Of a stretch of 64,000 nucleotides of DNA, positions 38,501 to 49,216 are shown piece after piece. The position numbers and the translations under genes are program-made. The notes beneath the pieces are model-generated. The model saw only the letters and a program-made list of their open reading frames with translations, made no database searches and was not told where the DNA came from. This DNA comes from Opitutaceae bacterium (lineage in GTDB: Bacteria > Verrucomicrobiota > Verrucomicrobiia > Opitutales > Opitutaceae): NCBI GenBank assembly GCA_014376585.1, contig JACMRG010000028.1:33373-97372 (forward strand), written 5' to 3'. Within the stretch, counting starts at the first letter, position 1; each line of letters opens with the position of its first letter.

Positions 38501-39246
38501 CTCTCAGCTCTCAGCTCTTAACTCTCAGCTCGGCGTCCGCCACGGACGCCTCCGATTTCACCTCCGCCGAACGCCTCATCTTCGAAAAAGAACTTCTCGG
38601 CTTCTACGTCACCGGTCACCCGATGAACGTCTACGCCGGCATCACCGATGCTCTCGACACCTACGCCGTCGACGACCTGCTCAAGCAGGGCGACCGCGTC
38701 GAGTTCCGCCTCGCCGGTATCGTCAGCAACATCATCAAGCGTCTCTCCAAAAAAGATAACCGCCCCTGGGCCGCCTTCACTCTCGCCACGAAAAACGCCT
38801 CCGTCGCCCTCAACCTCTTCGCCGACGGCTACGCGGCTTACGGCGCCATCCTCGCCGAAAACGCCCCCGTCCTCGTCCTCGGCAACATCATCACCGGCAC
38901 CGAAGGCCCGCGCATCAACGTCAAGGAATGCTATCCCCTCGACACCGAGGTGACCCGCCTGGTCAAGAAAGTCACTTGGCTCGTCCACCCCGCGCACCCC
39001 GAGTTGCCCTCCTTCCTCCGGCTCCTCCGCGAGACGCTCAACAAACAGGTTGGCGACACCCGTGTGGAGTTCGCCTTCCTCTTCGAAAAACGCATCGCCC
39101 CTTACGCCGAAGCCAGCACCGCGCTCACCTGGAAATTAAACGGCGCCACCTTCCAACAACTCCGCGCCCACCCCGCCGTCGCGGGCGTCCAGCTTCAGAT
39201 CCGCGCTCTCGAACTCAAAAACGACCGCAAGTGGTCGAAAAAGTAG
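35599..39246 (+). CDS. dnaE: DNA polymerase III alpha subunit
   Basis: The 1215-residue product starts at GTG 35599 (PSADQNFVHLHVHSDYSLLD follows) and has the DnaE domains in order: PHP domain (HLHVHSDYSLLDGA, then ALTDHGNLFGAIDF), palm and catalytic region with GPGRGSGAGCLVAYLL and the metal-binding PDFDIDFC near residue 421, finger region with GKHAAGIIIT, tau-binding and helix-hairpin-helix region, and an OB-fold domain around residues 1040-1120. It replicates the chromosome. Two heptamer repeats are translated within it: near 844-853 (DLSTLNSQPSTADG) and near 968-977 (ALSSQLLTLSSA). Both fall in variable loops, so the enzyme is probably active. The upstream in-frame ATG 35440 precedes non-conserved sequence. 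Confidence 0.96.
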   Translation: MPSADQNFVHLHVHSDYSLLDGACRIDRLMDRAVALGMPALALTDHGNLFGAIDFYNTAKAKGIKPLVGCELYLVETSRLEKHGRSDDEGKSIFHLGLLAKNLIGYQNLLKLVSDAHLKGFYYKPRTDLETLAKYAPGLIGFTGCLASLVPQHLLHDREDDARKACARFVDIFGRENYFVEIQDHGIPEQRKIIPGLLKLAEEFNLKVIATNDVHYVNSTDSGPHDAMLCIQTGAKIEEEKRMRFTGREFYLKSRAEMEKLFIEVPESITNTQLVAEMCDLTIPFPKGSERYPKYPLPIEVSAKTDRAGYLKDLCIAGLRRRYGLDYAAPANHSDPALGQTLVERLDFELSIISKTGFIDYFLVVWDFIDWARKHDIPVGPGRGSGAGCLVAYLLAITNLDPLRFKLLFERFLNPERVSPPDFDIDFCMRRRTEVVDYVREKYGKDCVANIITYGTLGAKMVIRDISRVHNLAYADADRLAKMIPDELNMTLEDALKKSAELRDEVARNPIAKKIMDQARVLEGMVRNTGKHAAGIIITDRPLDEFVPLTLQEEDVTVQFDMNAVGKLGLLKMDFLGLKTLTVIADAVDNIRRTADPKFDIEAIPFEDAKTFALLNSGRTTGVFQLESGGMQNLCRQISLSTIDEIVALIALYRPGPMEWIPDYVRGKKDPSTVTYPHKLLEEVCRETYGVMVYQEQVMEAAKIIAGYTLGGADMLRRAMGKKDAEAMAKERAKFVEGAKRVNNIDEKTANSIFDILNKFAGYGFNKSHSAAYAILSYQTGFLKANYPVQFMAAMLSSELGNSEKVSHFVAECESMGLKVLGPDVNESREMFTPVFRKKSGSDLSTLNSQPSTADGREAAIRFGLAGVKGVGELAAQKIIAERDAKGPYAGFEDFAARVDGRAINKRVLEHLAKTGAFDFSGASRKKLFDGIDGAMATAANNARDKAAGQHSFMDMLAEPAPKARTPALSSQLLTLSSASATDASDFTSAERLIFEKELLGFYVTGHPMNVYAGITDALDTYAVDDLLKQGDRVEFRLAGIVSNIIKRLSKKDNRPWAAFTLATKNASVALNLFADGYAAYGAILAENAPVLVLGNIITGTEGPRINVKECYPLDTEVTRLVKKVTWLVHPAHPELPSFLRLLRETLNKQVGDTRVEFAFLFEKRIAPYAEASTALTWKLNGATFQQLRAHPAVAGVQLQIRALELKNDRKWSKK
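38129..38156 (+). repeat. TCTCARC heptamer repeat inside dnaE, copy 1
   Basis: Four 7-base units (TTTCAAC, TCTCAAC, TCTCAAC, CCTCAAC) are read in frame as STLNSQPST between the conserved MFTPVFRKK and AIRFGLAGVKGVGE segments. Confidence 0.8.
38502..38529 (+). repeat. TCTCARC heptamer repeat inside dnaE, copy 2
   Basis: Four units (TCTCAGC, TCTCAGC, TCTTAAC, TCTCAGC) are read in frame as ALSSQLLTLSS between the HSFMDMLAE segment and the conserved AERLIFEKELLGFYVTGHP. Confidence 0.8.
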
Positions 39247-39345
39247 GACGCGGTCTCCGATCCCCCTCACGAGTGGCCTCGGCATCCCGCCGATGTGCTG
39301 CGCCAGCGCTCGCCCGCCGGCCGGCCCGCATTCATAGCTTCCCCT

Positions 39346-39372
39346 TTTCGTGTCTTTCGTGTGTTTCGTGGG
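39346..39372 (+). repeat. TTTCGTG tandem repeat ahead of the RsmB-like gene
   Basis: Three 9-base units (TTTCGTGTC, TTTCGTGTG, TTTCGTGGG) end 6 bases before the ATG at 39379 and read toward it. The plan of three units with a last unit ending GTGG is the same as for the ATCCGTG and CTCTGTG repeats. Confidence 0.65.
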
Positions 39373-39378
39373 CAACAC

Positions 39379-40494
39379 ATGATCGACCAGGCCTTGCTCA
39401 ACCACGCCGCCGGCGTGCTCAAAACCATTTCCGCCGACCAGCGCGCCGACACCGCGCTGCGCTTTTACTTCGAGACGCATCGCTACCTCCAGCCCCCCGC
39501 GCGCCGCGTCATCAGTCACACCGTTTTTGTTTATTTCCGCTGGCTCCGGTGGCTCGACGAAAAAGCCTCTCCCCAGAAACGCCTTGAGCAGGCCGTCACC
39601 TTCCACGAACGCTTCACCGCCGATCCGAAATCCATCAAGGCCGAGGCCCTCGCCGTGATGGCCGTCCCCGAGTGGCTCAAAACCGAAGTCGAAATCTCCC
39701 CCGACTATCTTCGTCAACTCCAGCGCGATCCCGCCCTCTGGCTCCGCGCCCGCCCCGGCCAGGCCGCCCGTCTCGCCAAATCCCTCTTCGCCGGCGAACT
39801 CACCCCGCGCGCGCCCGACGCCGTTTTGTTCAAAGGCGTCTCGGATCTTTTCAAAACCGAGCAGTTTAAGACCGGCGAATTCGAGATTCAGGATCTCGCC
39901 TCCCAACTCGTGAGCGTCGCCGCCGATCCCAAACCCGGCGAGACGTGGTGGGACGCTTGCGCCGGCGAAGGCGGCAAGACCCTCCACCTCGCCGACCTCA
40001 TGTTCAACAAGGGCGTCGTCTGGGCCACCGACCGCAACGAGAAGCGCATCGAGACGCTCAAGCGCCGCGCCGGCCGCGCCAAGCTCTTCAACTACCGCGT
40101 GGCCTTTTGGGACGGCTCGCCGAAGCTGCCCACCAAGACCAAATTCGACGGCATCCTCCTCGACGCGCCGTGCAGCGGCGTCGGCACCTGGCAGCGCAAC
40201 CCGCATGCCCGTTGGACCACGACGCCCACCGATGTGGCCGAGCTCGCCGCCACCCAGCTCGCGATGCTCAATCACCTCGCCGGCTCCCTCAAAACCGGTG
40301 GCCGCCTCATCTATTCCGTCTGCACGATCACCCGCAGCGAAACCACCGCCGTCACCGAAGCCTTCACCGCCGCGCACCCCGAGTTGGACCCTCTCCCGCT
40401 CTCAGCTCTCGGCTCTTCGCTCTCCGCTCTCCTCCTCCTCCCCCACGAGCTGAACGCCAACGGCATGTTCATCGCCGCCTGGTGTAAAAAATAA
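39379..40494 (+). CDS. RsmB/NOP2-family RNA (cytosine-5) methyltransferase
   Basis: From ATG 39379 the product is 371 residues. An N-terminal helical region, which may correspond to the NusB-like domain, precedes a SAM-binding core with WWDACAGEGGKTLHLADL, the catalytic-loop cysteine in DAPCSGVGTWQRNPHARW and the second cysteine in YSVCTITRSE. RsmB methylates C967 of 16S rRNA; NOP2/NSUN relatives act on other rRNA or tRNA sites, so the exact target is open. A heptamer repeat at 40400-40427 is translated as LSALGSSLSALL near the C-terminus, between conserved segments. Confidence 0.9.
   Translation: MIDQALLNHAAGVLKTISADQRADTALRFYFETHRYLQPPARRVISHTVFVYFRWLRWLDEKASPQKRLEQAVTFHERFTADPKSIKAEALAVMAVPEWLKTEVEISPDYLRQLQRDPALWLRARPGQAARLAKSLFAGELTPRAPDAVLFKGVSDLFKTEQFKTGEFEIQDLASQLVSVAADPKPGETWWDACAGEGGKTLHLADLMFNKGVVWATDRNEKRIETLKRRAGRAKLFNYRVAFWDGSPKLPTKTKFDGILLDAPCSGVGTWQRNPHARWTTTPTDVAELAATQLAMLNHLAGSLKTGGRLIYSVCTITRSETTAVTEAFTAAHPELDPLPLSALGSSLSALLLLPHELNANGMFIAAWCKK
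40400..40427 (+). repeat. TCTCARC heptamer repeat inside the RsmB-like gene
   Basis: Four degraded units (TCTCAGC, TCTCGGC, TCTTCGC, TCTCCGC) encode Ser/Leu/Ala-rich residues just before the conserved LPHELNANGMFIAAW ending. Confidence 0.65.
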
Positions 40495-40543
40495 AACTCC
40501 CCCCGCCGCCCGTTTCTCTCAGCCCATTTCTTGGCCCCGGTCC

Positions 40544-41374
40544 GTGACAAAAATCAGCTCCACCACCGTCCGCGACGATTTCAACGATCCGGTTGCGGTC
40601 GTTCACTACGCTCGCGCCGCGCACTTCATGGGCCTGTGGGCTTCCGAAAAAGTCCTCGTCGAGCGCCACTTCACCGATCTCTCCGCCCCGCTCCTTGAAG
40701 CCGGCTGCGGCGCCGGCCGCGCGACCATCGGCCTCTGGGACGCCGGCTACCGCAACCTCACCGCCTTTGACTTCGCCGGAGAGCTCCTCGACCAAGCCCG
40801 CAGTCTCGCCGCCACCCGCGGCGCGGACGCCATCCGTTTCCTGCACGCGGACGCCACCGCCCTTCCTCCCGATATTTGTCACGTGTTACGTGACAAACCC
40901 TCCGGTTCCCCTCCGAAACCGTCCGAAGGAACTTGTCACGTATTACGCGACAAACTTTTTGGCGGCGCGCTGTTTCTCTTCAACGGCCTCATGCAGATCC
41001 CGGGCCGGGAAAACCGCCGCGCCGCCCTCCGTGAACTCCGTCGCGCGTGCGCGCCGGGCGCCCCGCTGCTTTTCTCGACGCACGACCGCGACCAGACCCA
41101 GGTTGAGCGCGCCCTCTGGCGCCTTGAAGCTCTCCGCTGGGAACGCGGCGAACAGGACCCGCGCCTCGTTGACTTCGGGGATCGCTACTTCGAGGAGGCC
41201 GGCACCGGCCGCACCTTCATGCACCTCCCCGACCGCGCCGAGATCCTCGCCGATCTCGCCGCCACCGGTTGGGCCCACACCTTCGACGCCCTCCGTAAAA
41301 CCGTGGCCGCCGAATCCCGCGCCGTCCGCGACTTCTCCGACGAATGCCGCTTCTGGGTCGCTCATAAAAATTAG
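40544..41374 (+). CDS. SAM-dependent methyltransferase (class I) with an in-frame repeat insertion
   Basis: The 276-residue protein, from GTG 40544, has motif I LLEAGCGAGRATIGLWDAG, the acidic loop AFDFAGELLDQARSLA, and later ALFLFNGLMQIPGRENRRAAL and PLLFSTHDRDQ. The fold is a class I methyltransferase; the substrate is unknown. At the usual junction between the motif II region (HADATALP) and the following strand it carries about 28 extra residues (CHVLRDK repeated twice) encoded by two palindromic repeats, so the gene seems to have absorbed an element without breaking its frame. Whether the enzyme is still active cannot be told. Confidence 0.8.
   Translation: MTKISSTTVRDDFNDPVAVVHYARAAHFMGLWASEKVLVERHFTDLSAPLLEAGCGAGRATIGLWDAGYRNLTAFDFAGELLDQARSLAATRGADAIRFLHADATALPPDICHVLRDKPSGSPPKPSEGTCHVLRDKLFGGALFLFNGLMQIPGRENRRAALRELRRACAPGAPLLFSTHDRDQTQVERALWRLEALRWERGEQDPRLVDFGDRYFEEAGTGRTFMHLPDRAEILADLAATGWAHTFDALRKTVAAESRAVRDFSDECRFWVAHKN
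40875..40953 (+). repeat. Palindromic TTGTCACGT repeats inside a methyltransferase gene
   Basis: A near-perfect palindrome at 40875-40897 (10-base arms, 3-base loop) and a second at 40933-40953 (9-base arms, one mismatch) lie 35 bases apart. Each is translated as CHVLRDK. They look like an inserted palindromic pair. Confidence 0.8.
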
Positions 41375-41411
41375 CTTCCTTCTGCTTTTTTAGTTCCGGT
41401 AGATTTTTCTG

Positions 41412-41909
41412 ATGCCCCGCCTGTTACCCCTCTTGGTTGCCCTCTGCGCGTTCACGTCCGCCGCCTTCAGCGCCCCCGAATACCCGCAAATCGGCCCCGA
41501 CCTCTACGACCCGAAATCCGACGGCGAGGCCCAGATCACCGCCGCGCTCGCCACCGCCAAAGCCGAACACAAAAACGTCCTCCTGATGTTCGGCGCCAAC
41601 TGGTGCGTCTGGTGCCACCGTCTTCATCGCACGTTTCGGACCGAGGCCGCCCTTGCAACGGCGCTGAAGGAAAATTACGTCCTAGTCCTTATCGATTCCA
41701 ACTGGCGCCACGGCTCGAAACGCAACCACGAGATCAACCTCCGCTACGGCAATCCCCTCAAGGAAGGCCTGCCGGTCCTCGTCGTCATCGACCCCGCCGG
41801 CCAGCAACTCACCACCCAAGAGACGGGCGCCCTCGAAGACGGCAAATCCGCCCACGACCCCGCCAAAGTCGCCGCCTTCCTCGCCCGTTGGGGGCCGAAA
41901 AAACCCTAG
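41412..41909 (+). CDS. Exported thioredoxin-family protein
   Basis: The 165-residue protein has a signal peptide (about 1-21) and a thioredoxin-like domain with the active-site pair Cys65-Cys68 in GANWCVWCHRLHRTF. It resembles DUF255/thiol:disulfide interchange-like proteins that act in the periplasm; the GNPLKEGLPVLVVIDPAGQ segment holds the cis-proline-like turn. It lies 37 bases after the methyltransferase gene and probably handles disulfide reduction, perhaps linked to cytochrome c assembly by the next genes. Confidence 0.88.
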   Translation: MPRLLPLLVALCAFTSAAFSAPEYPQIGPDLYDPKSDGEAQITAALATAKAEHKNVLLMFGANWCVWCHRLHRTFRTEAALATALKENYVLVLIDSNWRHGSKRNHEINLRYGNPLKEGLPVLVVIDPAGQQLTTQETGALEDGKSAHDPAKVAAFLARWGPKKP

Positions 41910-42091
41910 GATGCGTTCACTTCGGATCTGAGGTGGCGGCGGGACCTCCGGGCCCGCCGAGTTAGCCCTCCCCGCGCCCCGCGTCGTCCCATTCGCCCCT
42001 AAAGTTCTGCGATGCTGCGCCCCTACGCACCCCGCCCGCCGCCCTACCCCGCACTTGCCCCAAGCCGCACGCGCCCTAGCGTGCCCCAAAC

Positions 42092-42949
42092 ATGCTCGCC
42101 GCTCTCACCGACCGCCAATGGCTCTGGCTTGCCGCCGAGTTTTACCTTGCGGGCTTTTTCTTGGGCACATGCTCGCTTTTGCGGCGCGGCGGTCCTTCGG
42201 GCGTGGCTGTTTACGCGCTGATCGCCTTCGGCTATCTGCTGCAACTCGTCGGCCTCACCCTGCGCGGGCGCGCCGTCGGCGGTTGCCCGCTCGGCAACAC
42301 GTTTGAACTTCTCCAGTTCACCGCGTGGTCGGCCATTTCGCTCTACCTCGTCGTCGGCGTCACCTTTCGTTCCAGCGTGCTCGGCTATTTCACCGCGTGC
42401 CTCGCCGCCGTCCTCACCCTCGTCTCGCTCGCGATCCCGGCCTGGGATGCCGAGCGCCACGTCAGAATTTTCGGACAAAATCCCTGGATCGAAATGCACG
42501 CCGCGCTCGCGCTCTTCAGCTACGGGGTCTTCGCGCTCCTCGCGCTCACTTCGCTCATGCTGCTGTTGCGGCATTTCTCCTTAAAATCGAAACACCTCGG
42601 CGGCCTCTTTTCGTTTCTCCCGTCGATGGTTGATCTCGACCACATCGGCCTCCGCCTCCTCGCTGCCGGTGTCATCATTCTCGCGGGCTCGCTTGCCGTC
42701 GGCTCCGTTTACTGGCTGCGCGATCCGGCCAGCGCCAGTTACGCCAAGCTCTTCATCACCATCGCGGTCTGGCTCGCTTACGCGACCGCTCTTTTCCTGC
42801 GACTTCGCGGCCAGCTCCTCGCGAAACGCTTCGCCTGGACCGGCCTGGTGCTCTTCGGCGCCGCGCTGCTTTCACTCTGGCCCGTTGATGCCAGCCGCAG
42901 TCCCGCCGTCGCGCCCGCGCCTCACTCGGTCCCCCGCCGGCACCCATGA
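42092..42949 (+). CDS. CcsA/HemX-like cytochrome c assembly membrane protein
   Basis: The 285-residue integral membrane protein has about eight hydrophobic helices and matches the CcmC/CcsA/HemX family, with GCPLGNTFELLQFTAWSAI and NPWIEMHAALALFSYGVFALLAL. The tryptophan-rich haem-handling motif of the family is degenerate here. Such proteins handle haem for cytochrome c maturation or, as HemX in Bacillus, affect HemA stability. Its last four bases overlap the hemA start (ATGA), which favours the HemX-HemA interpretation. Confidence 0.82.
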   Translation: MLAALTDRQWLWLAAEFYLAGFFLGTCSLLRRGGPSGVAVYALIAFGYLLQLVGLTLRGRAVGGCPLGNTFELLQFTAWSAISLYLVVGVTFRSSVLGYFTACLAAVLTLVSLAIPAWDAERHVRIFGQNPWIEMHAALALFSYGVFALLALTSLMLLLRHFSLKSKHLGGLFSFLPSMVDLDHIGLRLLAAGVIILAGSLAVGSVYWLRDPASASYAKLFITIAVWLAYATALFLRLRGQLLAKRFAWTGLVLFGAALLSLWPVDASRSPAVAPAPHSVPRRHP

Positions 42950-44025
42950 GCAGCGCCGGTTTTTTTCTTTTCGGGACCACCCACCAACGCGCACCGCTCG
43001 CCGTGCGGGAAAAACTGGCGCTCGACGAGGCCGGCGCCGCCGCACTCCAAAATGAGCTCGCGGGGGTCGCCGGACTGCGCGAACTCGCCGTGCTCAGCAC
43101 CTGCAACCGGATCGAGTTCTACGGTGTCGCCGATTCGCCCGAGACCATCGCCCGCGTCGAAGCCGCCTTTTGCGCGCGCCAAAAATTTGCCGTGGAGGAA
43201 TTCGCGACGTTCCGCCTCAGTCTCGCCGGCCGCGCCGCCGTGCAGCATCTCTTCGAGGTCGCCGCCGGCATCGACTCCCAGATGCTCGGCGAGAACGAAA
43301 TCTTTGGCCAGGTGAAGGGCGCCTACGCCGCCGCGCAGGAGCGCAAAGCCACCGGCCCTGTGCTCAACCGCGTTTTCCAAAAAACCTTCCAGGCCGCGAA
43401 GCACGTGCGCACCCACACCGCCATCGCCTCCGGCCAGGTCAGCGTGGCCAACGTCGCGGTCGAACTCGCCCTCAATATTTTCGGCGACCTCGCCGATACG
43501 CGCATTCTGCTGCTCGGCGCCGGTGACATCGGGGGCAAAACCGCCAAGGCCTTCCAAAGCCGCGGCGCCGTCACGCTCACGGTTTCAAGCCGCCGCTTCC
43601 ACCGCGCGATGGAACTCGCCACGCAATTTGGGGCGAGCGCACTGCCGTTTGAGCAACGCGAGGGCCGCCTCGCCGAGTTCGACATCGTGGTCGGTTCGAC
43701 CGCCGCACCCGAAACGGTGATCTCGGCCACCGCCGTCGCCGCCGCCATCCGCAAACGCCCCGCCCGCCCGCTCTTTTTTATCGATCTCGCGCTGCCTCGC
43801 GACATCGAGGCCAGCGTCGCCGAGATCCAGAATGTATTTCTCTACAATCTCGACGACCTGGCGAAAATCGCGGACGAAAATCGCGCCGCCCGCGAGGCCG
43901 AAGTCGTCCGTGCCCGTGCGCTGCTCACGGAAAAAGCCGGGGCGCTTTGGTGCCAGGTGCTTTCCTCGACGGGTCACGCGTCGGGTCTGCCCCTGTCGAC
44001 TTCCGCCGTGCGCTCGCGGGGTTGA
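42946..44025 (+). CDS. hemA: Glutamyl-tRNA reductase
   Basis: The 359-residue enzyme makes glutamate-1-semialdehyde from glutamyl-tRNA, the first step of C5 tetrapyrrole synthesis. It has the N-terminal catalytic domain with TTHQRAPLAVREKL and the nucleophile Cys53 in LSTCNRIEFYG, then GQVKGAYAAA, the NADPH-binding domain with LLLGAGDIGGKTAKAF, and FFIDLALPRDIEAS. It is shorter than usual: the C-terminal dimerisation domain (about 60-80 residues after the long spine helix) is missing, and the chain ends in a Ser/Leu-rich tail. It is coupled to the upstream HemX-like gene by a 4-base overlap. Confidence 0.93.
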   Translation: MSSAGFFLFGTTHQRAPLAVREKLALDEAGAAALQNELAGVAGLRELAVLSTCNRIEFYGVADSPETIARVEAAFCARQKFAVEEFATFRLSLAGRAAVQHLFEVAAGIDSQMLGENEIFGQVKGAYAAAQERKATGPVLNRVFQKTFQAAKHVRTHTAIASGQVSVANVAVELALNIFGDLADTRILLLGAGDIGGKTAKAFQSRGAVTLTVSSRRFHRAMELATQFGASALPFEQREGRLAEFDIVVGSTAAPETVISATAVAAAIRKRPARPLFFIDLALPRDIEASVAEIQNVFLYNLDDLAKIADENRAAREAEVVRARALLTEKAGALWCQVLSSTGHASGLPLSTSAVRSRG

Positions 44026-44059
44026 GGCTCAGCTCCGTTCTGAAGCCGCTGCGGCGCTC

Positions 44060-47908
<3,849 letters not shown>

Positions 47909-47966
47909 GGAAGACGAGATCAACAGAGTGCCCGGGCTAAGACCAATCTCGTTTGCAGGAAAAAAA

Positions 47967-49127
47967 TCAGGCCACGTCCAACTGCCGCCGGAGCCACGCC
48001 GCCACCGTGCCGCCCGTCGGCCGCGCCAACAACGCGCGCAACTGCGCCGCCTGCGCCGCCGTCTGTGCCCGCCGCACCGGATCGCTCAGCCCCGCCTCGA
48101 TCTGCGCCGCCAGCGCCCGCGGCGTCGCCGCGCCCTGGATAAACTCGGGATACATCGGCGCGTGGAGCAGCAGGTTCGCGATGCCGAGATACTCAATTTT
48201 CACCAACGTCCGACCGAGCAGGTAGGTGATGAAATTCGCCCGGTAGGCGATCGCTCCGGGAATGCCCGCGAGCGCACAGTGCATCGACATCGTGCCGCTC
48301 GACGTCAGCACCGCGGACGCCGCGACCGGCGTGCCGGTCGGGGCCAGCCGCACCTGCGCCGGCGGATGAGCCGCACGCAACACCGCCAGAATGTCGTCAC
48401 TTGGGTAAAGCACGATAGCTGCCCTATCGGCACGTTTGCGCAAAAATTCAGCGTAGCCGGCCAGCAACACCGGAAAAATCCGCCCCACCGCCTGCTTCCG
48501 GCTTCCCGGCAACAGCAGGACCGGACCCTCCGGATCGTAGCTCACCGGCGCCCGATAGTCGGACGCGAGGAACGGATGCCCGACGAACTCGACCGGCAGC
48601 GCGGTGTCCGCGTAGCACGCGACCTCGAAGGGGAATATCACCGCCAGCGCATCGAGATCGCGCGCCATCGTGAAACGCCGCTTCGCCTTCCAGGCCCAAA
48701 TTTGCGGCGAGATATAATAAAGCGTCTTGATCGTTCCGCCGCCCTTCACCGAGAGCCCGCGTTCCCGCAGCGCCGCCGCCAGCCGCAAGTTCATGCCCGG
48801 ATAATCGACAAACAATACCGTGCGCGGCCGGTGTTCGCCAATCCACCGCAGCGTTTCCTCCATGAGCGCTTTGAAGAACGAATAGTTCTTCAACACCTCC
48901 ACGAGCCCCACCACCGAAGACGCCGTGAGATCAAATAACAGCTGCGCACCCGCCGCCGCCAACTCCGGCCCGCCGAGTGCCGCCACGTGGCACCCGGGTT
49001 CGCCGGCGCGAAGCTCTCGCACCAACCGCGCCGCGTGTTCGTCGCCGGAATGTTCGCCTGCGACGATCAGCACATCGACCCGGCCGAGAGCGGGAGATGG
49101 AAACTGAAAAGGAAGCGCCGAACTCAT
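47967..49127 (-). CDS. lpxB: Lipid-A-disaccharide synthase
   Basis: From ATG 49127 the product is 386 residues, the usual LpxB length. It begins with VDVLIVAGEHSGDEHAARLV, continues with CHVAALGGPELAAAGAQLL and FVDYPGMNLRLAAALRERG, and has YYISPQIWAWKAKR and FPFEVACY, all LpxB signatures. The enzyme joins UDP-2,3-diacylglucosamine and lipid X to the lipid A disaccharide at the inner membrane. Its start codon lies directly against a 28-base perfect inverted repeat, so no Shine-Dalgarno sequence is present. It is the last gene of the lysS-lolC/E-lolD cluster. Confidence 0.95.
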   Translation of the reverse strand: MSSALPFQFPSPALGRVDVLIVAGEHSGDEHAARLVRELRAGEPGCHVAALGGPELAAAGAQLLFDLTASSVVGLVEVLKNYSFFKALMEETLRWIGEHRPRTVLFVDYPGMNLRLAAALRERGLSVKGGGTIKTLYYISPQIWAWKAKRRFTMARDLDALAVIFPFEVACYADTALPVEFVGHPFLASDYRAPVSYDPEGPVLLLPGSRKQAVGRIFPVLLAGYAEFLRKRADRAAIVLYPSDDILAVLRAAHPPAQVRLAPTGTPVAASAVLTSSGTMSMHCALAGIPGAIAYRANFITYLLGRTLVKIEYLGIANLLLHAPMYPEFIQGAATPRALAAQIEAGLSDPVRRAQTAAQAAQLRALLARPTGGTVAAWLRRQLDVA

Positions 49128-49216
49128 GAGATGAACCACAGAGACACAGAGGCACGGAGAAGAAGTTTTTCTCTCCACGTCCTCCTCTGTGCCTCTGTGT
49201 CTCTGTGGTTCATCTC
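49128..49216. repeat. 28-base perfect inverted repeat of CTCTGTG units between the oxidoreductase gene and lpxB
   Basis: Arms 49128-49155 and 49189-49216 are exact reverse complements enclosing 33 bases. Each arm ends with CTCTGTGGTTCATCTC read outward; the left arm abuts the lpxB start codon and the right arm overlaps the stop codon of the oxidoreductase gene. As RNA it would form a long hairpin across the intergenic part of this operon. Confidence 0.9.
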
